Both the position numbers and the translations under genes were made by a program. 18,870 nucleotides of DNA from JBBRQP01 sp038226175. GTDB lineage: Bacteria; Cyanobacteriota; Cyanobacteriia; Gloeobacterales; Anthocerotibacteraceae. Position 1 is the first letter of the stretch, and the number at the start of each line of letters is the position of its first letter. Below, one piece after another: positions 6,526 through 13,957 of this stretch. The DNA lies in the NCBI GenBank assembly GCA_038226175.1, contig JBBRQP010000062.1:1-18870 (forward strand). Reading direction: 5' to 3'. Below the pieces are notes generated by a model. The model was not told the DNA's origin, searched no databases, and saw only the letters and a program-made list of their open reading frames with translations.

Positions 6526-7791
6526 ATGTTCTCTCTGCGGTCTAGGTCTGATTTAAATTTATTGTCCTTACGGCATAAACTTGATCAAGATCAGCCCCTA
6601 CGGATTTTATTTATTAATGATCTAGGTTTTCGTTATGGTGCAGGATTAGGAGTTTTACAGGAAGTACAAGCTCTTTTGGGTGCTGGGCATTGGGTCGGGG
6701 TACGCTGCTTTGACCAAGAGCCGCAAGAGACTTACATCACACCAGTAGATAACTGGCTCGGGGTGTTAAGTTTGGCACAATATCATGGAGGCGATGGATA
6801 TGCCATTGCCGCAATTATTTATGAAGTTCAAAACTTTAAAGCAGACTTAGTTATTGTTGGTAATTTACATGGAGCCCAGCTCCCAATCAAACTTTTGCCG
6901 GCATTACAAAGTTATGGTTTTCCTGTAATCGCTTATATGCATGATGTTTATTTTACAACTGGGCGCTGTTGTTACCCCCAGGGATGTCATCTCTATTTGA
7001 CTGGATGCGATCAACGATGTCCTACACCGGATCAATATCCTGCCTTAGCTCCTGAACTTATTGCTGAGGCTTGGTTATTACGTCGCCAGATTTTTTGTGG
7101 ATATTATGGAATACCTCTAGTTACTAATAGTCATTGGACTACCAACTTTGCGCGTGAAGCCCTAGGCGAGACCGCCCATGTTGAAACTTTATATCTAGGT
7201 ATAGATGAAAAGGTGTTTCGTCCGATCAATAAATCTTTAGCACGACAACTTTTGAATTTACCACAAGATAAATTTATTATTGTCGGGGGCTCCATCAATA
7301 TGAATGATATTCGTAAAGGGGGCTATATTTTTGAGCAAATCTTAGGCAAGCTGTATGGTGAAGTAGACTTTTTGTTGTTTGGTCATAACTATGCAGAGAA
7401 AACTTTACTACCGGGAATTCATGCCATGGGGTATGTAGCGGATTATCGCCTGATGCCATTGGTCTACAGTGCAGCAGATTTATTTATTGGAACTTCTTTG
7501 GAGGAAGCTTTTGGAAAAACCTACTGTGAGGCGCAAGCCTGCGGCTTACCCGTAGTCGCTTTTGCGGTGGGGGGCATTCCTGAAGTAGCAAGGCACAATA
7601 TTGGTGCGAGACTCGCCACTACCATAAGTGCTGAGGCCATGATTAAGGAAATCAATTTTTTTCGGGACAATCCGCTACACACAAAAACCTTTGGTGCCGC
7701 TGGTCGGCAGATGGTTGAGCAAGAATTTACACTTACAGCTTTGGCGAATCGCTGGCGCAAATACTGGCGCACTATGACAGGTCTTGATTAG
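6526..7791 (+). CDS. GT4-type glycosyltransferase
   Basis: A 421-residue GT-B fold glycosyltransferase of the GT4 (family 1-like) group, transferring a sugar from a nucleotide donor to a growing glycan. The acceptor-side N-terminal half starts LRILFINDLGFRYGAGLG. At about 138-169 it has the signature HDVYFTTGRCCYPQGC...TGCDQRCP, a cysteine-rich loop (C148, C149, C154, C161, C165) seen in exopolysaccharide glycosyltransferases with the HDxxxxTGxC pattern. The donor domain has GGSINMNDIRKGG at about 254-266 and the EX7E motif E327...E335 in SLEEAFGKTYCEAQACGLPVVA. There is no signal peptide or membrane segment. AAGGA at 6514-6518, seven bases before the ATG, supports the start. It ends 54 bases before the first pilin-like gene and shares its AT-rich composition, so it probably belongs to the same unit. 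Donor and acceptor are unknown. Confidence 0.9.
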   Translation: MFSLRSRSDLNLLSLRHKLDQDQPLRILFINDLGFRYGAGLGVLQEVQALLGAGHWVGVRCFDQEPQETYITPVDNWLGVLSLAQYHGGDGYAIAAIIYEVQNFKADLVIVGNLHGAQLPIKLLPALQSYGFPVIAYMHDVYFTTGRCCYPQGCHLYLTGCDQRCPTPDQYPALAPELIAEAWLLRRQIFCGYYGIPLVTNSHWTTNFAREALGETAHVETLYLGIDEKVFRPINKSLARQLLNLPQDKFIIVGGSINMNDIRKGGYIFEQILGKLYGEVDFLLFGHNYAEKTLLPGIHAMGYVADYRLMPLVYSAADLFIGTSLEEAFGKTYCEAQACGLPVVAFAVGGIPEVARHNIGARLATTISAEAMIKEINFFRDNPLHTKTFGAAGRQMVEQEFTLTALANRWRKYWRTMTGLD

Positions 7792-7845
7792 CGATAACTT
7801 CCGTTAGCTGATGGGCATACTAAATTTGGAGTCTACTTGTAAGTA

Positions 7846-8403
7846 ATGGCAACGCATGTCAAAAAACGTTCAGCCCAAGGTTTTGCCTTGATTACCGTGG
7901 TTTTGATCTCTACTATTGTCTTAGGAACTTTGGCGGTTGGAATCAGTTTTGCGGTGCTATCTACCAAGGACGGGGCTGCTAGGGATTTACGAGCAACCCA
8001 AGCTAGATTAATTGCCGAGAGTGGCATTAGTTCATTTCCCTACATCTACACCCCAAAAAACTATCCCCCAGACTGTCGCTCTACGACAGCAGCGCCAACA
8101 CTACCACCCTATACCTCATCAACTACACCCTATTTTGCTAATCTCACTCAGGCATACACCACTGTAAATCCTAATGACAAACAAATTTATCGTTATTATT
8201 TGTGTACCTATGCTCATAACAATCCGAATAGTCTTTATAATCTCTTGTCTACTATTGATGTAATTTTGACAGTAAAGTGTGTTGGTGTTATTTATGCTGC
8301 CAATGGAATTGTTGTAAGTCAAAAATATATTGTGCAAGATTTTGATCTCAGGGCAACAACGCCTAAAGCTATTGTGGGTATGTGGCGAGGAACCAGCCTA
8401 TGA
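7846..8403 (+). CDS. PilX/GspK-like minor pilin
   Basis: A 185-residue pilin-like protein. A short basic leader ends in QG at residue 12 and is followed by the hydrophobic helix FALITVVLISTIVLGTLAVG, a type III signal processed by prepilin peptidase (PilD). Position +5 of the mature protein is Thr, not the usual Glu; that is typical of GspK/PilX tip subunits. The stretch RATQARLIAESGI at about 48-60 matches the PilX/GspK pattern after the helix. The rest is rich in T, P, Y and N, with several cysteines likely to form disulfides. Its TGA at 8401-8403 overlaps the ATG of the next gene at 8400 (ATGA), so translation is coupled. The ATG has only a distant GGAG about 14 bases upstream. Assignment to the family is good; sequence outside the helix is not diagnostic. 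Confidence 0.78.
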   Translation: MATHVKKRSAQGFALITVVLISTIVLGTLAVGISFAVLSTKDGAARDLRATQARLIAESGISSFPYIYTPKNYPPDCRSTTAAPTLPPYTSSTTPYFANLTQAYTTVNPNDKQIYRYYLCTYAHNNPNSLYNLLSTIDVILTVKCVGVIYAANGIVVSQKYIVQDFDLRATTPKAIVGMWRGTSL

Positions 8404-8899
8404 AATTGAGAAATAATCTAGGTATAACCTTACTAGAAATTTCTATAGTTGTGCTTATTTCAGGAATTTTAGTGACTATTGGTTTAAGTAATTTTATTCC
8501 ACTCCAACAAAAATATCATTTACAGGAAGCAGCAAATCAGTTGGCTACAGATATCAAGTTACAACAAAGATTTTCTCGAACCTATAGTGTCACCCGAGCA
8601 ATTACAATTGGGGTCATTGAATCGGGTGCCTATAAAGTTTGTAATCCGGCAACTATTATCAATTGTCAATTCCTGATACCGACAAGTTCTTACCCTATGG
8701 TGTAGTCTTCACACAAATCGGCTTGCCTGGAGTTTTGGGAACCCTCGACCGAACTAGTAAGACCACCATTACTTATGCGCCGCCCTATGCTTCATCGGGA
8801 AGTACCTATCGTTTTCCGATCAGATCGACTGAAAATCCTAAATTACTAATCCGCTCAATTAATGTCATTGGCTCTTTAGGTAAAGTGGTTATTAAATGA
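8400..8899 (+). pseudogene. FimT/GspH-like minor pilin, split by an apparent -1 frameshift
   Basis: The first part (8400-8705) encodes a leader ending at G8, then ITLLEISIVVLISGILV with Glu at mature position +5, and a helix LQEAANQLATDIKLQQRFSRTYS typical of FimT/GspH. It stops at a TAG at 8703. The other frame continues without a stop from about 8645 to the TGA at 8897-8899 and encodes FLPYGVVF, TITYAPP and the ending INVIGSLGKVVIK, which is what the C-terminal beta-sheet of a FimT/GspH pilin looks like. One extra A in the CAATTCC stretch at 8667-8673 would join the frames into ...NCQIPDTDKFLPYGVV... and give a 166-residue protein. No slippery heptamer is visible, so I read this as a deletion or a sequencing error rather than programmed frameshifting. 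Both ends are coupled by ATGA overlaps to neighbouring pilin genes. Confidence 0.75.
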
Positions 8900-9339
8900 G
8901 CATTAGGAATAGCTACGGCTTGACTTTAATTGAGATATTAGTTTCAGTAGTATTTGTTGGCATCTTAGCGTCTACGGTTGTGAGTATCTCACCCATCCTA
9001 TTAGCTATGGATAAAGATGCCTTAACCAATGAAGTAGCCTCAGCTTTTGCCCAAAGAATCACCGAAGAAGTAAAATTTAAATGGCATAACCCCTCAAATT
9101 TTGGCAGTTTATCAGCTATTGAGACTACAACTTTTTTTGATAAAAGCAACCCAAGTTATGACCCTGTGGTTACTAGAAAACTGCAACCATTTAAGGCAGG
9201 CGGCTCAACTTTTAGTTCGCTCGCCATCAACGTTAATCTCCAACGGGTAACTCTTTCTCTGTTGGCTCAGCGTACGGAATGCGCCACTCTAAAAACTTGT
9301 AGCCCCAAAGTATTTGTATTTGATGTAGGTAGACCCTAA
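8896..9339 (+). CDS. PilV/GspI-like minor pilin
   Basis: A 147-residue pilin-like protein with a short leader ending at G8 and a mature N-terminus LTLIEILVSVVFVGILAS, with Glu at +5, the classic prepilin peptidase signal. The small size, the SVVFVGI helix and the position between the H-like and J-like genes fit the PilV/GspI type. Two cysteines near the C-terminus (ECATLKTC) may form a disulfide. The ATG at 8896 overlaps the TGA of the preceding gene, and its own TAA overlaps the next ATG by one base (TAATG at 9337-9341), so the three are probably translated together from one mRNA. The I-type assignment is inferred from order and size; pilin family membership is solid. Confidence 0.8.
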   Translation: MSIRNSYGLTLIEILVSVVFVGILASTVVSISPILLAMDKDALTNEVASAFAQRITEEVKFKWHNPSNFGSLSAIETTTFFDKSNPSYDPVVTRKLQPFKAGGSTFSSLAINVNLQRVTLSLLAQRTECATLKTCSPKVFVFDVGRP

Positions 9340-10142
9340 TGCCAAGAAAAAATTTAGGATTTACCTTAATAGAATTACTTATTTCAATCTCACTGGTTGG
9401 TTTGCTTAGTCTTGGCTTGGCCTCAATTGCTGTTTTTGCCCTGTCTGCGGTCACCAAAGCCAAACAGGTCGCTGATGCAGTTGAAGAAATGGCTATTATT
9501 AATCATTTTATGGCGGACTATATTCGTGAGGCTGATTATATTTATCCAAATTCAGTCAGTTTTACAACATCTAATCTAAGCCTTCTTTATAATATTCAGT
9601 TAACGTGTGAATTAAATAGTCTCACCAACCCGTGTCTGGCAATTACCCGTCCCAAATATACGTCTAATGCAGGTAGCAAGCTCGACAGCTGTGAGTTTAT
9701 TGCCTACCGCTATGGGCCGCGCTCTGAACTAAAATCCCCTAGTCTAGGAGTGGGTAATACGGCTCTAAGTAGCCTCGCCGAAGATACTTGGGCTGATAGC
9801 CACACTTGGTATTTGGCTGAATACCGCCGCACTTACCCTCTTGATACGACTAGCACAACGGGTTCACAAGCCCCAAATGGCGGCCTCAACAAATGTGCTA
9901 CCAACCGTCCTTCTGCTCTAGTTGCGCTGACCAATGTGGATGGACAGTTGCTGATGGACTATGCCGATCCTAGTAATAGGCAGCCCTTTGGTATCTCTGG
10001 TAATCAAGTTAGTCTTCGTTTACGCCAAAGACGGCTGGTGTTGGATCAAGATTTACGGATCCCTGATTTTCCAACGCAGTCAGGCTATACAGGCATAACC
10101 AACGAATTTATTGAGAGCAAAATCACTATTCAAAATAAGTAG
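9339..10142 (+). CDS. PilW/GspJ-like minor pilin
   Basis: A 267-residue pilin-like protein with leader MPRKNLG and mature N-terminus FTLIELLISISLVGLLSLG (Glu at +5). Length and the long helix followed by FMADYIREADYIYPNS match PilW/GspJ, whose pattern after the helix is commonly 'L..dlr.A'. Cysteines in the central region (CELNSLTNPC and CEF) suggest disulfides in the exposed domain. It is the last of the four pilin-like genes, starting in TAATG overlap with the preceding one. After its stop there is a 170-base gap before a strong ribosome binding site, so the operon may end here, though I see no clear terminator. No adhesin or enzyme domain is recognisable. Confidence 0.8.
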   Translation: MPRKNLGFTLIELLISISLVGLLSLGLASIAVFALSAVTKAKQVADAVEEMAIINHFMADYIREADYIYPNSVSFTTSNLSLLYNIQLTCELNSLTNPCLAITRPKYTSNAGSKLDSCEFIAYRYGPRSELKSPSLGVGNTALSSLAEDTWADSHTWYLAEYRRTYPLDTTSTTGSQAPNGGLNKCATNRPSALVALTNVDGQLLMDYADPSNRQPFGISGNQVSLRLRQRRLVLDQDLRIPDFPTQSGYTGITNEFIESKITIQNK

Positions 10143-10265
10143 TTTTAATTTATAAAGACTCTAGCAAACTTGCAGCTAACTAGGGTCGATTAAGACTTGC
10201 TCGCTTAATTATGAAGAAATTGTAAAGAAAACTTATCGATGCGTCATGTTTTACTGACCGTCTGG

Positions 10266-10305
10266 TAATACACTGGAGAAGAGCGCGGCTCAGGCAGTTA
10301 GGAGG
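10266..10305 (+). promoter_or_regulatory. Extended -10 and strong ribosome binding site before the sugar-nucleotide gene
   Basis: TGGTAATAC (TAATAC at 10266-10271) resembles an extended -10 element but lacks a good -35 at the expected distance. AGGAGG at 10300-10305, seven bases before the ATG at 10313, is a near-ideal Shine-Dalgarno sequence, and fixes the start. The promoter part is tentative. Confidence 0.5.
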
Positions 10306-10312
10306 AAATCCC

Positions 10313-12838
10313 ATGCGTGCAGTACTAATGGCAGGGGGTTCTGGAACCCGTTTGCGCCCCTTGACCTGTGATATGCCGAAACCAATGGTTCCGGTGCTCA
10401 ATCGTCCGATTTCTGAACATATTCTCAATCTACTCAAGCGTCATGGCATCAACGAAGTCATCGCAACGCTCTTTTATTTACCGGACATCATGCGTGATTA
10501 TTTCCGTGATGGGCGCGACTTTGGCGTAAGCATGACCTATGCTGTCGAGGAAGGTAAGCCTCTGGGGACAGCGGGCTGTGTTAAAAATGTTGAGCAGCTC
10601 CTAACTGAAACTTTTTTAGTTATCTCGGGTGATTCGCTAACGGATTTTGACCTGACAGCTGCGCTCAAATTTCATAAACAAAAAGGCTCCAAAGCAACGC
10701 TGATCCTGACGCGTGTGCCTGATCCTCGAGAGTTTGGGGTCGTGATTACAGATAAATCAGGACGCATCGAACGTTTCTTGGAAAAGCCCTCTAGTTCCGA
10801 AGTTTTTTCTGATACGGTCAATACTGGCACCTACATTTTGGAGCCGGAAGTCCTTAACTATCTGCCGTCAAATAAGGAAACCGATTTTTCTACTGATCTT
10901 TTCCCCAAACTGTTAGCCCAAAAAGAGCCGATGTATGGCTATGTGGCAGAAGGCTATTGGTGCGATATCGGTAACCTGGATACTTACCGCGAAGCTCAAT
11001 ATGATGGCCTGGAACGTAAAGTCCTTTTAGATTTTGCCTACGAAGAAATGTCTCCTGGGATCTGGGTCGGTGAACAGACAACCATTCACCCTAGTGCCAT
11101 TCTCGAAGCGCCTTTGATGATCGGCAAAAACTGTCGCATTGGTGCTAAAGCCCAGCTTAAAGGAGGTACGGTTCTTGGTGATAATGTAAGTGTCGGGGCT
11201 GAAGCAACTATTGAACGCGCTATTATTTGGAACGGCTCAGTAGTCGGTGAAGAAGCAATTTTGACAGCCTGTACTATCGCTCGCGGGGGACGTATTGCCC
11301 GTCGCGCTCAAGTACGAGAAGCGGCCGTTTTAGGCCCATTGAGTTCGGTCGGCGAAGATGCCCAAATTTCTTCCGGTGTCCGTGTTTGGCCTAGTAAAAA
11401 AATCGAACCAGGAGCGATCTTGAATATCAATCTGATCTGGGGTTCTCAAGCTCCCCGTAATCTCTTCTCACAACGGGGCATTATCGGCCTCGCTAATGTG
11501 GATATCACTCCCGAATTTGCTGTCAAAATTGGGGCGGCCTACGGCGCAACGCTCAAGCCGGGCGCACAAGTACAGATCTCTCGTGACCAACGCCGCATTT
11601 GTCGGATGGTAACACGGTCTTTGATCTCCGGTCTGATGTCTGTTGGGGTCAATGTCCAAAACCTTGATGCCACGGCGATCCCCATTGCTCGCTACTGTGC
11701 TCCGATCCACAAAGTAGTAGGTGGTATCCATGTGCGGGTTCATCCCGAACGCCCTGATCATATCCTGATTGAATTTCTTGATGCTCAAGGCATCAATATC
11801 TCAAAGGCCAAAGAGAAAAAGATTGAATCTGCTTACTTTAAGGAAGATTTCCAGCGCGCGAGTATCCAAGATGTAGGGGATGTCAACTATCCCGAACGCA
11901 TGCTTGAATATTATGAGGAAGGCTTCAAAAAAAGCATGAATATCGAGTCATTACGCAATAGTAAAAAAATCGTAATTGACTATGCTTACGGTGTGGCTGG
12001 CGCAATTTTACCTGTTCTGCTAGGTCAATTTGGTGCAGATGCTGTCGTACTCAATGCCTCCTTGGGATTTACTTCACCGAGTATGGAACAACGCGAACAA
12101 ATGCTAGCCCAACTGAGTAAAGTTGTCGAGGCGGTTGAAGCTAGTTTTGGGATCCAGATTCTCGCCAATGGTGAGCAATTGGTTTTGATTGATGAATTAG
12201 GTCAAGTGATTCGCGGTGAAATCCTCAATGCGGTAATCGCGGAATTAGTGCTTGCTGCGAGTCCACGTAGCACTATCATTGTCCCGGTTAATGTCTCTAG
12301 TATCATCGAGCAAGTAGCACACCGTCATGATGCCCAAGTGATTCGCACTAAGGCCAATCCTACAGCCTTGATGGAAGCAGCCGCCTCAACGCCGAATGTA
12401 TCGCTGGCGGGTTCGGCAGAAATGGGCTTTATTTTCCCACAACTCCATCCTGGCTTTGATGCGATGTTTACGGTGGCTAAATTAATTGAGCTGTTGACGG
12501 TACAAGAGCGTAGCTTGACACAAGTACGCCAAGAGTTACCGCCGATCTTCCATAAACATCAAGCGGTGCGCTGCTCTTGGCATGCCAAAGGAGCCTTGAT
12601 GCGCCAACTCGTTGAGCAGACCAACAGCGAAAAACTTGAACTGCTGGATGGCGTTAAAATCTATACAGGTGAGAGTGAATGGATATTAATCTTGCCCGAT
12701 GCAGGGGAGCCGTTGGTGCATCTCTATGCAGACAGCACCTCAAAACAACGGGTAGATGCCCTCTGCCGTGAGTACCGCGATCAGGTTAATTCGGTTTCTC
12801 GTGAAGATGAAGAAGTCGTAGAAGCCGCCGGGGGCTAA
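10313..12838 (+). CDS. Sugar-1-phosphate nucleotidyltransferase fused to a phosphomannomutase-like domain
   Basis: An 841-residue three-part cytoplasmic protein. Residues 1 to about 235 form a nucleotidyltransferase domain with the signature MAGGSGTRLRPLTCDMPKPMVP, GDSLTDFDL and FLEKPS. Residues about 255-375 are a left-handed beta-helix of hexapeptide repeats. Residues about 385-825 are homologous to phosphohexomutases, but key loops are altered: the phosphoserine loop (normally TxSHNP) reads RVHPERP at about 475-481, the DGDGDR metal loop reads LANGEQL at about 617-623, and the phosphate loop SGTEP reads DAGEP at about 796-800. The first domain probably makes GDP-mannose or a related nucleotide sugar, as annotated for this cyanobacterial family; the second catalytic domain is probably not a normal mutase. 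Downstream of the glycosyltransferase/pilin group, it may supply sugar donors. The exact donor sugar is uncertain. Confidence 0.9.
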   Translation: MRAVLMAGGSGTRLRPLTCDMPKPMVPVLNRPISEHILNLLKRHGINEVIATLFYLPDIMRDYFRDGRDFGVSMTYAVEEGKPLGTAGCVKNVEQLLTETFLVISGDSLTDFDLTAALKFHKQKGSKATLILTRVPDPREFGVVITDKSGRIERFLEKPSSSEVFSDTVNTGTYILEPEVLNYLPSNKETDFSTDLFPKLLAQKEPMYGYVAEGYWCDIGNLDTYREAQYDGLERKVLLDFAYEEMSPGIWVGEQTTIHPSAILEAPLMIGKNCRIGAKAQLKGGTVLGDNVSVGAEATIERAIIWNGSVVGEEAILTACTIARGGRIARRAQVREAAVLGPLSSVGEDAQISSGVRVWPSKKIEPGAILNINLIWGSQAPRNLFSQRGIIGLANVDITPEFAVKIGAAYGATLKPGAQVQISRDQRRICRMVTRSLISGLMSVGVNVQNLDATAIPIARYCAPIHKVVGGIHVRVHPERPDHILIEFLDAQGINISKAKEKKIESAYFKEDFQRASIQDVGDVNYPERMLEYYEEGFKKSMNIESLRNSKKIVIDYAYGVAGAILPVLLGQFGADAVVLNASLGFTSPSMEQREQMLAQLSKVVEAVEASFGIQILANGEQLVLIDELGQVIRGEILNAVIAELVLAASPRSTIIVPVNVSSIIEQVAHRHDAQVIRTKANPTALMEAAASTPNVSLAGSAEMGFIFPQLHPGFDAMFTVAKLIELLTVQERSLTQVRQELPPIFHKHQAVRCSWHAKGALMRQLVEQTNSEKLELLDGVKIYTGESEWILILPDAGEPLVHLYADSTSKQRVDALCREYRDQVNSVSREDEEVVEAAGG

Positions 12839-12853
12839 CTGAGCAGTGATGAT

Positions 12854-12887
12854 AAACAGCCTTTTCCAGACTTGGGAAGGGCTGTTT
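12854..12887 (+). terminator. Terminator-like hairpin after the nucleotidyltransferase gene
   Basis: AAACAGCCTTTTCC (12854-12867) pairs with GGGAAGGGCTGTTT (12874-12887): 14 pairs including two G-U, with a six-base loop AGACTT. It starts 15 bases after the stop at 12838. The final TTT belongs to the stem and no longer U run follows, so termination may be weak, or the structure may be an mRNA stabiliser. Confidence 0.65.
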
Positions 12888-12937
12888 GTAGTGTACCAAG
12901 TCGTACCATAGAACAAATAATTCAGAGAAAACCCACT

Positions 12938-13951
12938 ATGAAACTTCTGATCTTAGGCGGAACTATTTTTCTGGGGCGAGCCTTGGCACAACAAGCAGGC
13001 CAAGAAGGCCACGAAGTAACTCTCTTTAATCGAGGCCATAGTAATCCCACTCTGGTGGAGGGAGTAGAACACATTCAAGGCGACCGCAAAACCGATCTAG
13101 ATCTTTTGTCTAGCCGTAGTTGGGACGCTGTGATTGATACTTGTGGCTATCTACCCTCTGATCTCACCCTTAGTGTTCAAGCACTCCGAGACTGTACGCC
13201 TCATTACACATTTATCTCTACAATTGCGGTTTATGCTGATGCAACTCAGCCTGCGCATGAATTGTCTCCCCTAGCAGTAGTACTCCCAGATAGCGATCCA
13301 ACGATAGTTACTGCAGAGACTTACGGTGCGCTCAAGGCACTTTGTGAAGAAGAACTACGCCAAAACTGGCCTAGCAAAGCCCTGATTATTCGTCCGGGAT
13401 TGATCGTCGGTCCTCATGATCCTAGTGATCGGTTTACCTATTGGGTAAAAAGGCTAGCCCAAGGAGGAGAAGTCCTAGCACCCGGTACACCTGATCAACC
13501 AGTGCAATTGATCGATGTGCGTGATTTGGCACACTGGATTTTGTGTTTAGTCGAGCAACAACAAACCGGAATTTTTAATGCTACAGGCCCTGCTTCGGTG
13601 CTGACCATGGGAGAAGTTTTGGACGCTTGCCATCACCTTAGTCAACGTGAGGCTAGCCTAACTTGGGTAACAGAAGCATTCCTTTTGGCACAAGCCGTCA
13701 AGCCTTGGAGCGACTTACCCCTATGGCTACCAATTCATGAAGGCGCTCTTGGGTTTTATCGTACCAATTGCCAAAAAGCCCTTGCCCAAGGATTAACATT
13801 TCGCACTCTGTCAGAAACTGTCACCGATACCCTAGCTTGGGCTCAAAATCACACGCTTCAAAAAGCTGGGATTAGCTTGACCCGGGAAGCTGCGTTACTA
13901 CAGGCTTGGCGAGAAATCCGATCAGGCAATGACTCACCAGCCGTAAGTTAG
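12938..13951 (+). CDS. NAD(P)-dependent epimerase/dehydratase family protein
   Basis: A 337-residue extended short-chain dehydrogenase-like protein. The N-terminal Rossmann motif is GGTIFLGR (7-14), followed by HEVTLFNRG, where the Arg after the beta-strand is compatible with NADP binding. The VIDTCGY and FISTIAVYAD stretches and the YxxxK pair (Y129, K133 in YGALK) fit the active-site region. C-terminal parts include IIRPGLIVGPHDPSDRF and QLIDVRDLAHW. It resembles a widespread uncharacterised reductase/epimerase family beginning KLLILGGTxFLGR. The frame extends upstream to 12872 through the terminator hairpin, but the ATG at 12938 gives the normal N-terminus. The ribosome binding site is weak (AGAGAAAA). 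The substrate is not known; proximity to nucleotide-sugar genes is suggestive only. Confidence 0.88.
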   Translation: MKLLILGGTIFLGRALAQQAGQEGHEVTLFNRGHSNPTLVEGVEHIQGDRKTDLDLLSSRSWDAVIDTCGYLPSDLTLSVQALRDCTPHYTFISTIAVYADATQPAHELSPLAVVLPDSDPTIVTAETYGALKALCEEELRQNWPSKALIIRPGLIVGPHDPSDRFTYWVKRLAQGGEVLAPGTPDQPVQLIDVRDLAHWILCLVEQQQTGIFNATGPASVLTMGEVLDACHHLSQREASLTWVTEAFLLAQAVKPWSDLPLWLPIHEGALGFYRTNCQKALAQGLTFRTLSETVTDTLAWAQNHTLQKAGISLTREAALLQAWREIRSGNDSPAVS

Positions 13952-13957
13952 TCTTTG

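Noticed and set aside
8645..8705. Programmed -1 ribosomal frameshift in the FimT/GspH-like gene
   Set aside because: No X XXY YYZ slippery heptamer occurs in the overlap of the two frames, and I see no clear downstream stimulatory structure.
11468..11788. 106-codon open frame on the minus strand within the nucleotidyltransferase gene
   Set aside because: It is opposite a well-supported coding region and has no recognisable domain or ribosome binding site.
12872..12937. Upstream extension of the epimerase gene
   Set aside because: It would start inside the terminator-like hairpin, and the ATG at 12938 gives the standard Rossmann N-terminus.
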